A stretch of 7,617 nucleotides of DNA from Methanobacteriota archaeon (GTDB taxonomy: Archaea > Thermoplasmatota > Poseidoniia > Poseidoniales > SP79), in assembly GCA_002715545.1 (NCBI GenBank), contig PAZI01000042.1, forward strand, positions 1 through 7,617. The letters are read 5' to 3'. Below the pieces are notes generated by a model. The model saw nothing but the letters and a program-made list of their open reading frames with translations. It did not search any database and was not told the origin of the DNA. The stretch's first letter is position 1; the number at the start of each line of letters is the position of its first letter. Positions 1-6,339 of the stretch are shown here, piece after piece. A program made the translations under genes and the position numbers.

Positions 1-29
1 CCATCGCGGTGACCATATGAGCGGATTCG

Positions 30-2372
30 ATGTCTGATTCTGACGGGCCGAGGGCACGACGTCTGAGGAGAGTATGTCTGGAGAATGATCTTCCGCTTGA
101 TGGAGATGCTATTGCTCTTGAATCTAGGCTCATCAGAGCTGGGCTTCTAGAAGCCCGTGAGGAGGAATTCGAGCACTTTGGAACCGAATCTGTTCAGAAA
201 TCATCTAAACCATTGACTGAATCACAGCTTCATAAATTGAAGAAGCAGGAATTGATTGACAAAGCTCAGGAGTTAGGAGTTTCAACTGCAGGAACAAAGG
301 CAATTCTAGTTACTGCAATTCTCAATGCTGAAAAAAGAACACATGGAACTACTCTCGCAATCTCAGTGGAGGAAAAAGACGAGGGAGTTACAGTATCCAA
401 GAAAAGTGACAGCCAGTATGACAAAGAAATCTCACTCGATGAACTCGCAGAAGGTCTCGATACTTCAGAGGTCGAAGAAGAAGTGATTCTCGACGCTGCT
501 ATCCTTGACGAGGAAGATGAGGAAATTACTGAAACCAAACAAAGAGCAAGAATCACCAGGGCAATGATCTCTGAGCGAATTGCATGGTCAAAAGAGGCAA
601 TTGCAGTCGTGGCGATTGTTGGCATGCTCGTTATTGGAGGAGTTGCATGGTGGCTGTTGAGAGACGTACCCTTTTCACCACAACCCCCACGATTCGGCGA
701 CACCATCGTGTACGATATCAACAATGGTTCACTCTATATCGATGGAGATGAGCTCATCGATATTATTGTCGAGGGTCTTAATCTCCAATCCATTGAAGAT
801 GAAAATGGTGAGATATGCTCACCCATCACTGGAACGTTCAACGCGCAGAATGGACGCGCAGAATGGCTTGATTCAAATAACGAACAAATCGGTACCAGTC
901 CTCTGAATGAGGCAGTGGCAGGCGCTACATGGGCACGTGATGGTTACGGACGATGGCACTTGACTGCTGCCAGAGAAGTTGACTTAAGAGTTGAAGCAGA
1001 CATCGATATCAAAGTCAATTGTGGTACGAATACCAGGGCAGCTAGTACAGTGATACTCACTGCTACAGATATCGAGGCCAGCCTTCATCGAGACATCGTT
1101 GAAGAGGATCCTGTGCGTTCAGATGTATCTGCGAATCTGCAAGAACTCAGTACTGACGCGGGCCAACCTCCAATGAATCAGATTTCGCTCTCATCAACAA
1201 CTTTTGGTGATGGGGATTCCAGCATTCTCGGAGAGATTGGATTATCATTCAACCTTGCCAATCTATTACCATCATTGACCGAACCTCTCGAACCAAGCCT
1301 TGTTTCCGACATCATTGGACCAAACGCCCTGCTTGTGAGGAATGCGAATGGTACACATGCCGGATGGTACTGGGAGGTGAAGGACACCACGGAAGTCAAG
1401 GGCGGCATGAAAGGATTGAGAGTTGTTGCCGAACGTATCGACTTGGGAGCCACATGCCTAGGTTATCTTCGCACCACATTGACTGTCGTCGAGGGCTGGC
1501 CATGGCCTGCAGAACAATCACTTGATCTATATTACAACGATGATTATGGTCAAAGTGACCCTGCTTGCAAAGATGATGGGTTGCTCAATATAGCCACTGG
1601 CCTAGCAGCTCCTGAGGGAACTGTCAGCCTACGATATGACATGGTGATTGATGACTACACACCCGGTGAACGTACAATACCATTCGGAGTCAGATATGAT
1701 GGCTATCAAACTCCATCTCCCTCAGTCGTGGCATCGGCAATCTATGACTGGGAGAAAGGAGACGGGTACATGGCGGACATGCGTACGGGAGTCAACCTGA
1801 CACTCGAAGCAAGTATTGATTGCCTTGACAATGACAGCCTTGTGAAGCAGGCATTGGCAGATGGTGGAGTAATTTGGCGAGCAATCGAATTGGAAGAGAA
1901 AGAAGGATGGAATCTATCTTGGGCGAGACCAAAGAGTGGTGGAAGAGATCGAGAAGCCGGATGGTCGCGCGTGGTCTTCAGTGATATCACAACATGCGCT
2001 CACACAAAACAGGAAACAAAAACTGATGCTGCACTTGCTCCGGCAGATCGTAATGAAGACATGGGAAAGACAATCAATTTACAACTTGGACGGCAGCGGC
2101 TCCTCGATAACGAGGCACATCCAGAATTATCTGCACTCCTGAGTGATCCACTCAATTCCTCACGGTTTACCGAAGACGTGCAATTTGGATATCTCGCTGC
2201 TGGATTGAAAATCTCAGTCGACCTCTTAGATACGCAACGAGGAATCAGCGAAATCAACATTGTCTGCATCATTGATGAAAAGGTCGATGACGAGCAAAGA
2301 GAGTTCAGAGCACTCATGGACGCTGATACTGGACGTGTCGTAGGATGGGTTCAGACGAACAGGGAGGGATAG
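30..2372 (+). CDS. Single-pass membrane protein with N-terminal SAP-like modules and large exported domain
   Basis: I do not recognise a named family for the full 780-residue protein. Residues about 62-98 match the SAP fold pattern (helix, then ELIDKAQELGVSTAGTK, then a second helix), a putative DNA-binding module. Residues about 8-40 look like a weaker second copy lacking the G-T-K. Residues about 113-175 are a strongly acidic, low-complexity linker. A basic patch (KQRARITRAMISER) precedes one hydrophobic segment at about 190-210, so by the positive-inside rule the N-terminus is cytoplasmic and residues 211-780 lie outside. The outer part is Asp/Gly/Trp-rich and probably beta-rich, with seven cysteines (263, 331, 476, 513, 598, 656, 746) that could form disulfides. 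An in-frame stop at 18-20 supports the ATG at 30. The gene ends one base before parA, implying co-transcription and perhaps a shared role. SAP assignment is inference from pattern; function unknown. Confidence 0.85.
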   Translation: MSDSDGPRARRLRRVCLENDLPLDGDAIALESRLIRAGLLEAREEEFEHFGTESVQKSSKPLTESQLHKLKKQELIDKAQELGVSTAGTKAILVTAILNAEKRTHGTTLAISVEEKDEGVTVSKKSDSQYDKEISLDELAEGLDTSEVEEEVILDAAILDEEDEEITETKQRARITRAMISERIAWSKEAIAVVAIVGMLVIGGVAWWLLRDVPFSPQPPRFGDTIVYDINNGSLYIDGDELIDIIVEGLNLQSIEDENGEICSPITGTFNAQNGRAEWLDSNNEQIGTSPLNEAVAGATWARDGYGRWHLTAAREVDLRVEADIDIKVNCGTNTRAASTVILTATDIEASLHRDIVEEDPVRSDVSANLQELSTDAGQPPMNQISLSSTTFGDGDSSILGEIGLSFNLANLLPSLTEPLEPSLVSDIIGPNALLVRNANGTHAGWYWEVKDTTEVKGGMKGLRVVAERIDLGATCLGYLRTTLTVVEGWPWPAEQSLDLYYNDDYGQSDPACKDDGLLNIATGLAAPEGTVSLRYDMVIDDYTPGERTIPFGVRYDGYQTPSPSVVASAIYDWEKGDGYMADMRTGVNLTLEASIDCLDNDSLVKQALADGGVIWRAIELEEKEGWNLSWARPKSGGRDREAGWSRVVFSDITTCAHTKQETKTDAALAPADRNEDMGKTINLQLGRQRLLDNEAHPELSALLSDPLNSSRFTEDVQFGYLAAGLKISVDLLDTQRGISEINIVCIIDEKVDDEQREFRALMDADTGRVVGWVQTNREG
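841..866 (+). repeat. Perfect 13-bp tandem duplication inside the SAP/membrane gene
   Basis: ACGCGCAGAATGG occurs twice back to back, at 841-853 and 854-866. Because 13 is not a multiple of three, the two copies are read in different frames (NAQNG then RAEWL). Loss of one copy would shift the frame and end translation at the TGA at 904-906. Confidence 0.9.
2363..2367 (+). promoter_or_regulatory. Shine-Dalgarno site deciding the TTG start of parA
   Basis: GGAGG lies within the last codons of the upstream gene, six bases before the TTG at 2374. The next in-frame ATG at 2392 would be about 24 bases away, too far for this site, so TTG is preferred. Confidence 0.6.
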
Positions 2373-2373
2373 T

Positions 2374-3216
2374 TTGGGGCAACACTCCTCCATGCGACCC
2401 GATGCTGGGCTCTTTGAAGGTGGGCCAACTCCAAAGGGAGCTGCTCGCATTGTGGCCATCACCAACCAGAAAGGAGGAGTCGCTAAGACAACCACAATCA
2501 TCAATCTAGGAGCGCACCTTGCTAGACATGGAGCAAAGGTCTTGATTATTGATACAGATGCACAAGGAAATTGTGCAACGGGGCTGGGAATTGATAAAGG
2601 AAGTCTGAAACTTGGATCACATACCATCTTCTTCGAACCGGAAAAAACGCCTGAAGCAAGGGTGTCGACTGTTCTTGAGGGCCTTCACCTCATCCCTGCT
2701 GATCAGAGATTAGTCGATCTCGAGCAACGTTTAACGGGACAGATGGGAAGGGAACGGAGACTTTCTGCGGCGATTGCCACAATCAGAGAAGAATATGACA
2801 TCATTCTAATCGATACACCACCTTCACTTGGCGCTGCCACAATTTCTGCCTTGACAGCTGCTGACGGTGTAATCATACCCGTACAAACCGAATACTTCGC
2901 TCTAGAAGGTCTCGCTATGCTCACTCAAACAATGAGAGAAGTTCGCAAGCGTCTGAATTCTACCTTAGGAATAGACGCGGTCGTTCTGACGATGCATGCA
3001 CCTACCCGCCTCAATGCACAGGTTGCTCGCGAACTCAGAGACAGTTTTGGGCGCTTTGTGATCGAACCACCAATTCGACGTAACATCAGTGTGGCTGAGG
3101 CAAACGCAGAGGGGGTTCCCATCCAAGTACATGCACCATCAAGTAATGGCGGAAAGGATTACGCTGATCTAGCCCACAACTTAGTACTGAGATGGGGACT
3201 AGTAGGAAGGAAGTGA
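2374..3216 (+). CDS. parA: ParA/Soj-family partitioning ATPase
   Basis: A 280-residue P-loop ATPase of the ParA/MinD superfamily, the usual length for chromosomal ParA/Soj. The deviant Walker A motif is at residues 33-40 (KGGVAKTT) with the signature lysine K33 and the phosphate-binding K38. The A' motif is VLIIDTDAQGN at 56-66 and Walker B is IILIDTPP at 143-150. The C-terminal part has the typical PIRRNISVAEA and GKDYADLAHNL stretches. Members dimerise on ATP, bind DNA non-specifically and position chromosomes, plasmids or protein clusters with a partner that stimulates hydrolysis. The start is probably TTG at 2374, supported by GGAGG; an ATG at 2392 (residue 7) is the alternative, and the first ~24 residues are a short extension before the ATPase core. 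It sits between a membrane SAP-like protein (1-base gap) and a small ParB-N-terminus-like protein (a few bases). The cargo cannot be told from sequence alone. Confidence 0.93.
   Translation: MGQHSSMRPDAGLFEGGPTPKGAARIVAITNQKGGVAKTTTIINLGAHLARHGAKVLIIDTDAQGNCATGLGIDKGSLKLGSHTIFFEPEKTPEARVSTVLEGLHLIPADQRLVDLEQRLTGQMGRERRLSAAIATIREEYDIILIDTPPSLGAATISALTAADGVIIPVQTEYFALEGLAMLTQTMREVRKRLNSTLGIDAVVLTMHAPTRLNAQVARELRDSFGRFVIEPPIRRNISVAEANAEGVPIQVHAPSSNGGKDYADLAHNLVLRWGLVGRK
3208..3216 (+). promoter_or_regulatory. Strong Shine-Dalgarno site pointing to an AUA start
   Basis: AGGAAGTGA differs by one base from AGGAGGTGA, the complement of the conserved 3' end of 16S rRNA. It overlaps the parA stop codon. 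The ATA at 3221 lies at normal spacing, seven bases after the GGAAG core, while the first standard in-frame start (TTG 3245) is over 30 bases away. Confidence 0.45.
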
Positions 3217-3220
3217 AAGT

Positions 3221-3640
3221 ATAGGCAAGAAGCTGAAGAGAGGTTTGGAAGACCTGATACGGCAGAATGAGGCTCGTTCGCAACTTCCATTTCTCACACT
3301 TGAAGTGCCAAAGAAAGCTGCCGAGCGCACTGCGTGGACAATCGAAAGATTGGGGGTTGGACGCATCATCAGTGAATCCGATGCCGAGACATCGATTCAT
3401 CTTGCAAAGGGAATCACACTCTCACTGAATGAATTGACATGGACACTTGACGCCAAAGGAACGATCAAGCAACCTCTACCAATCGTGCCATCTGACCTGC
3501 GTTTCCTTGGAGATTTGATAGAACCCCTCGATGAACGAAGACGGTCGTTCCAACTTCAGCTCGACACGTGGTCACCTGACATTGAGAGATTGATACGGCG
3601 GCTTATCGAGCACAAACAATTCTGTGATGTCAATCAATGA
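3221..3640 (+). CDS. Small unknown protein downstream of parA with ParB-like N-terminal motif
   Basis: The family is not recognised. Read from ATA 3221 it is 139 residues; from TTG 3245 it is 131. The frame is open back to the TAG at 3203-3205 and contains no ATG or GTG before the body of the protein, so the start is uncertain; SD spacing favours ATA. With the longer start the N-terminus reads GKKLKRGLEDLIRQNE, which resembles the LGRGLxxLI-type N-terminus of ParB/Spo0J, the segment known to stimulate ParA ATPase. No ParB CTPase/DNA-binding domain or helix-turn-helix is visible. The remainder is a mixed alpha/beta stretch, then a charged C-terminus with IERLIRRLIEH. Lying four bases after parA, it is a candidate ParA partner or activator; this is inference. 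It ends six bases from the convergent gpsA stop. Confidence 0.75.
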   Translation: MGKKLKRGLEDLIRQNEARSQLPFLTLEVPKKAAERTAWTIERLGVGRIISESDAETSIHLAKGITLSLNELTWTLDAKGTIKQPLPIVPSDLRFLGDLIEPLDERRRSFQLQLDTWSPDIERLIRRLIEHKQFCDVNQ

Positions 3641-3646
3641 CAATCG

Positions 3647-4801
3647 TCAGCGACGACGCTTCTTGGATGAATATCGCCGGCGGAAGACCCGACGAGGGAA
3701 GAGGGAATGCATGAGAATTTGTAATGGGCTTGCTCCTTCCCGATGACGGCGAATATCCAGGCGGCGAATCTCACGTACGATATGTTGAACGTTAAGCGAG
3801 GCATCAACCAGAACACACCACCCGGCATGCACAATAGGAGTATGCATCTTGGCGCGATCGACAATCGTATGAACCACTCCGAGAGTTGATAGTGACTCTA
3901 TTGTATTCGAACCGCTGGCCTGCCTACCTGCTTCATCGGCGGCTTCACGACGTTCCTTTGGTTCAGCACCGTCATGTTTGATCCAGGCATCGGCCCACGC
4001 CACACCATATCGATAATTGCGACTGTGATCTGAACACGTAGTAACGAGGTCGCCAAGCCCAGAGCGTCCAGAGAATGTCGACCAGCGACCTCCTAGGAAT
4101 AGCCCTATATCTCGCATTTCAACCATAGCACGGGAGATGAAATCTCCTTTCACAGACGCACCTGCTCCCACACCTTCGATCAATCCGGCAATAAGCGCGA
4201 AGACATTCTTCAGAGCTCCACCAATTTCAACGCCAACAAGATCTGTTGACACTTTGACGTCAAAGGTAGGGGTATTGAAGAGGTCAGCAAGCCGACGTGC
4301 AAGAGAGCGATCATGGCAACCAAGTGTCAAGCCAACTGGCTGCTGATTGAAAACATCATCAGAGAAAGATGGGCCAGAAAGCACAGCCTGTCTTCGTTTG
4401 AACACTGGTCGCAAAACCTCAGAGATAGGAGTCAATGAAGATGCATCAAGGCCTTTCGCTAGATTGATCGCGACCACTTTTGAATCAATCAGTGGCTGTA
4501 AAGCATTGACAACGCCAGCAATGCTCGAGGTAGGGATTGCAAAGACGATCAAGTCTGTATTCTCAATAGCCTTGCCAAGTTCATCTGTGGCTTTGAGATC
4601 GGCATGGAGTTCAAATCCGCTTGAATGGAGGGGGTGGCGATGTTCCTTGTTGATCGATGCAACGACTTCAGCATTCCGTCCATAGAGAATCACGGAACCT
4701 ACTTTTTCAGAAGGGCGCTGAACGAGGTGATGTGCGATGGCCGTGCCGAAACTGCCAGCACCTATGACTGCAATTTTCTCAAACCGCTGAGACGACACCA
4801 T
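3647..4801 (-). CDS. gpsA: NAD(P)-dependent glycerol-3-phosphate dehydrogenase, bacterial type
   Basis: Catalyses reversible reduction of dihydroxyacetone phosphate to sn-glycerol 3-phosphate, in the cytoplasm. Counting from ATG 4801 (384 residues): Rossmann motif GAGSFG at 14-19, NLAKGL with the conserved lysine K116, LSGPSF at 141-146, GGALKN with the probable catalytic K198, and SGRSGLGDLV...SRN at 245-263, all GpsA hallmarks. The usual length is about 330-340; the extra ~40 residues are a very basic C-terminal tail ending YSSKKRRR, not part of the core family. The segment normally reading near NxKAALITRG is altered here (SVKGDFISRAM). Start codons are stacked: ATG 4819, 4804 and 4801, and GTG 4798. 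GGAGG at 4806-4810 best serves 4801 or 4798. The gene follows the PUA gene with a UGAUG overlap. Most archaea make G1P with EgsA instead, so this enzyme bears on lipid stereochemistry or glycerol metabolism. Confidence 0.93.
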   Translation of the reverse strand: MVSSQRFEKIAVIGAGSFGTAIAHHLVQRPSEKVGSVILYGRNAEVVASINKEHRHPLHSSGFELHADLKATDELGKAIENTDLIVFAIPTSSIAGVVNALQPLIDSKVVAINLAKGLDASSLTPISEVLRPVFKRRQAVLSGPSFSDDVFNQQPVGLTLGCHDRSLARRLADLFNTPTFDVKVSTDLVGVEIGGALKNVFALIAGLIEGVGAGASVKGDFISRAMVEMRDIGLFLGGRWSTFSGRSGLGDLVTTCSDHSRNYRYGVAWADAWIKHDGAEPKERREAADEAGRQASGSNTIESLSTLGVVHTIVDRAKMHTPIVHAGWCVLVDASLNVQHIVREIRRLDIRRHREGASPLQILMHSLFPRRVFRRRYSSKKRRR

Positions 4802-5310
4802 CATGCCTCCAAGGACCATAGTTCATCACCAATCCAATGAACTGTTCGCACACCTTTCCCCTTCATTGAATCCACAAGTTCAGGCACATCCAGTAGGGAC
4901 CAACCAAGAGCAAGGGGTTTCTTGTGTTCCTGGTCGCGAATCCAGACCAGATCACCAGCAAGGATGTCCGGATCGGCATCATGTACTCCAGCGACCATGC
5001 AATCAGCCCCATTCAGCAAGAAAGGGACCGCCCCTCTGTCAACCTCAACCCAGCGAACAGAGGGAGATTGAGCTAACAATCCGCGGAGAGTAAGGGATAC
5101 ACAGGGGCGGCCTTCCGGTGACATAATCTCAACAACCCATGGGATACGGTTGATGAGGAGTACGGTCCAATCACCCCATTCTGCTCGCTCAATCTGCCCG
5201 GAACCAAGATTCGGATCGAGCTGAAAATCCTCAATCAGCCTGTCCAGTAGTGGCCCGACTGCCTTGCGACGCACTGCATGCCGATGCCGGAGCCCGATAG
5301 GCGCCGTCAT
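4801..5310 (-). CDS. PUA-domain RNA-binding protein, archaeal MCT-1/Tma20-like
   Basis: A 169-residue protein from ATG 5310. The N-terminal part (LRHRHAVRRKAVGPLLDRLIEDF, about 7-29) resembles the basic start of archaeal MCT-1 proteins. The C-terminal PUA domain spans about 87-166 and carries the typical VDRGAVPFLLNGADCM (90-105), a GDLVWI strand, KPLALGWSLL and MKGKGVRTVHWIGDELW (149-165). Length and domain order match eukaryotic MCT-1/Tma20 (about 180 residues), which acts in translation re-initiation and ribosome recycling with DENR; the archaeal role is less clear. The frame is open up to an ATG at 5427, but that start would overlap the S8e start on the other strand, so 5310 is preferred; its SD is weak. 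It is divergent from S8e and leads into gpsA with a one-base stop-start overlap, linking it by position to translation genes. Confidence 0.87.
   Translation of the reverse strand: MTAPIGLRHRHAVRRKAVGPLLDRLIEDFQLDPNLGSGQIERAEWGDWTVLLINRIPWVVEIMSPEGRPCVSLTLRGLLAQSPSVRWVEVDRGAVPFLLNGADCMVAGVHDADPDILAGDLVWIRDQEHKKPLALGWSLLDVPELVDSMKGKGVRTVHWIGDELWSLEA
4806..4810 (-). promoter_or_regulatory. Shine-Dalgarno site for gpsA inside the PUA gene
   Basis: On the minus strand GGAGG is followed by CATGATGGTG. Spacing is 1, 4 and 7 bases to ATG 4804, ATG 4801 and GTG 4798. It lies inside the last codons of the PUA gene, so gpsA translation is probably coupled to it. Confidence 0.55.
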
Positions 5311-5412
5311 GAACCCCGGTTCGCACGGGAGTTCATGGCGATGCCGGTGCTCATCGTTCGCGGATGCCTTCAAATATGCTGTGACGGTCGCCACCGTGCG
5401 GAGGCACGATAG
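5311..5412. promoter_or_regulatory. Divergent intergenic region between PUA gene and S8e
   Basis: About 100 bases must drive both the PUA-gpsA genes leftward and S8e-SRP19 rightward. The only AT-rich patch is TTCAAATATG at 5369-5378, a possible weak TATA-like element about 35-45 bases before S8e; it is not a convincing consensus. A short hairpin (ACGGT, loop CGCC, ACCGT) lies at 5384-5397. The S8e SD is GGAGG at 5400-5404, eight bases before its ATG. Confidence 0.45.
5384..5397 (+). repeat. Short inverted repeat just upstream of the S8e ribosome binding site
   Basis: ACGGT at 5384-5388 and ACCGT at 5393-5397 form a perfect 5-bp stem with a CGCC loop, three bases before GGAGG. It could be a leader hairpin if transcription starts upstream of it, but it is short enough to be chance. 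Confidence 0.3.
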
Positions 5413-5790
5413 ATGGCACAATGGCATGGGATTTCGCGGCGGAAACCCTCGGGTGGTCGACGTGCGTCTTCTCGCAAGAAGCGACGGAATGAAATCGCTT
5501 CAGAGAAGCAGGATGCGAACATAGGGGAAGGCCAAAACAAGCATTATCGGACTCGAGGGGACAACAAGAGGGTTCGAGTTCTGAATGCTAGGAACATCAA
5601 CGTCTCGAATCCTGAGGATGGGTCGACTCAGCAAGCGGCATTGAGAACAGTGGTTGAGTCTCCGGCTGACCCTAACTACATCAGGCGTAACATCCTCACC
5701 AAGGGTTCGGTCGTCGATACAGATGTTGGACAAGTGCGAATCACTTCCCGACCAGGGCAGGACGGCGTTGTCAACGGTGTTCGAGTCTGA
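5413..5790 (+). CDS. rps8e: 30S ribosomal protein S8e
   Basis: A small-subunit ribosomal protein restricted to archaea and eukaryotes. The 125-residue length is typical of archaeal S8e. Family hallmarks are the N-terminus MAQWHGISRRKPSGGRR (1-17), the RTRGDNKRVRVL strand (46-57), TVVESPADPNYIRRNILTKG (79-98) and the C-terminal RPGQDGVVN (113-121). The basic N-terminal half contacts rRNA. The start at ATG 5413 is set by GGAGG eight bases upstream and by alignment to the conserved MQWxG N-terminus. SRP19 follows after 13 bases, and the pair is likely co-transcribed from the divergent region shared with the PUA gene. Nothing is truncated. Confidence 0.97.
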   Translation: MAQWHGISRRKPSGGRRASSRKKRRNEIASEKQDANIGEGQNKHYRTRGDNKRVRVLNARNINVSNPEDGSTQQAALRTVVESPADPNYIRRNILTKGSVVDTDVGQVRITSRPGQDGVVNGVRV

Positions 5791-5803
5791 TAGGTGACGA
5801 GAA

Positions 5804-6247
5804 ATGGTGGGTGGAAACCCAGACAGAATGATGCTCTGGCCGCTTTATTTTGACATTCGACGTTCGCGCTCTGAAGGGAGACGAGTTCCGAAGAGCGCTG
5901 CTGTACCCTCACCTAATCTCGATGATTTAGCACGAACGACCCGTTCTCTTGGAATCAGGGTGAAGAGAGAGGCTGATTGTTCACATCCCAAGCGCCCATG
6001 GGCCAAGGAAGGAAGGCTATGGGTATCCACAAGTGATGTGAAGCGCACACTAGGAGATGACATGAAAAAAGAGGGGTTGATGCTTCACGTCGGGAAAGCA
6101 TGGAGAGAACAAGTTGTGGATCAGCGCAAGGATGAGCGAGAGCAGGAACGTAGTGCGAAGAAGCAACAATCCCGACGTCTCAGACAGAATCAGCGTCGCA
6201 GTTCTCAGGCTAGGAATAAATCCGGTAAGAGAAAGCGGCGGCGTTGA
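5804..6247 (+). CDS. srp19: Signal recognition particle 19 kDa protein
   Basis: SRP19 binds the SRP RNA S domain and prepares it for SRP54, guiding membrane and secreted proteins to the translocon. Family signs are MLWPLYFDIRRSRSEGRRVP (10-29), with the WPxYxD and EGRRVP motifs, and HPKRPWAKEGRLWV (61-74), matching the RxWxxxGRV loop that contacts RNA. The core ends near residue 98. Residues about 99-147 form a highly charged, Gln/Arg/Lys-rich tail ending SGKRKRRR, making the protein longer (147) than most archaeal SRP19 (about 90-100) and recalling the Lys-rich tail of eukaryotic SRP19. ATG 5804 is supported by AGGTGA six bases upstream; ATG 5828 and 5831 are alternatives closer to the usual family start but lack a well-spaced SD. 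Confidence 0.93.
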   Translation: MVGGNPDRMMLWPLYFDIRRSRSEGRRVPKSAAVPSPNLDDLARTTRSLGIRVKREADCSHPKRPWAKEGRLWVSTSDVKRTLGDDMKKEGLMLHVGKAWREQVVDQRKDEREQERSAKKQQSRRLRQNQRRSSQARNKSGKRKRRR

Positions 6248-6265
6248 GACCACACAGTGAGAAAT

Positions 6266-6279
6266 GCAACATGAGTTGC
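6266..6279 (+). repeat. Inverted repeat GCAAC-ATGA-GTTGC
   Basis: A perfect 5-bp stem with a 4-base loop, 19 bases after the SRP19 stop. It could be a 3' processing hairpin or an operator half-site pair; no function is shown by the sequence. Confidence 0.35.
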
Positions 6280-6298
6280 CGTATCACAATCATCGAAA

Positions 6299-6322
6299 TG
6301 CGGATAGTGTGAAAAGTCCGCA
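6299..6322 (+). repeat. Inverted repeat TGCGGA-N12-TCCGCA upstream of the ACT gene
   Basis: Perfect 6-bp arms (6299-6304 and 6317-6322), extended to seven by a U-G pair in RNA. It ends 17 bases before the ATG of the ACT-domain gene, a position where a dimeric repressor site or leader hairpin could act. No T-run follows, so it is unlikely to be an intrinsic terminator. Confidence 0.4.
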
Positions 6323-6339
6323 ATTCATCGTGGGCGTTG

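Larger units (their letters stand above)
6248..6339. other. Spacer between SRP19 and the ACT gene, with two inverted repeats
   Basis: This 92-base non-coding stretch presumably holds the 3' end of the S8e-SRP19 transcript and the promoter of the ACT gene. No T-tract terminator and no convincing TATA element are visible. It contains two perfect short inverted repeats, listed separately. Confidence 0.6.

Noticed and set aside
1..37. End of an upstream gene, either at TGA 18-20 or overlapping to TGA 35-37
   Set aside because: Only 5-11 codons are visible in any frame, too few to decide whether a coding region ends here.
266..724. Minus-strand open frame of 152 codons, serine-rich
   Set aside because: It is the antisense of the acidic linker of the membrane protein (Glu/Asp codons read as Ser/Leu on the other strand); no SD and no family resemblance.
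737..762. Inverted repeat TATCGATG/CATCGATA overlapping a 12-bp palindrome GATGAGCTCATC
   Set aside because: It lies in coding sequence for the acidic stretch YIDGDELIDI, where repeated GAT/GAG/ATC codons create such symmetry easily; no sign of a regulatory role.
3190..3300. parS-like centromere near parA
   Set aside because: I looked for palindromes of the TGTTTCACGTGAAACA type near the ParA gene and found none in the window; no iteron arrays either.
5282..5348. Direct repeat CGATGCCGG at 5282-5290 and near 5340-5348
   Set aside because: Two 9-base copies only, one inside the PUA gene; no further copies to suggest iterons or a partition site.
5311..5427. N-terminal extension of the PUA protein to ATG 5427
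   Set aside because: It would overlap the S8e start on the opposite strand and consume the shared promoter region; the extra residues look unlike the family, whose members begin near ATG 5310.
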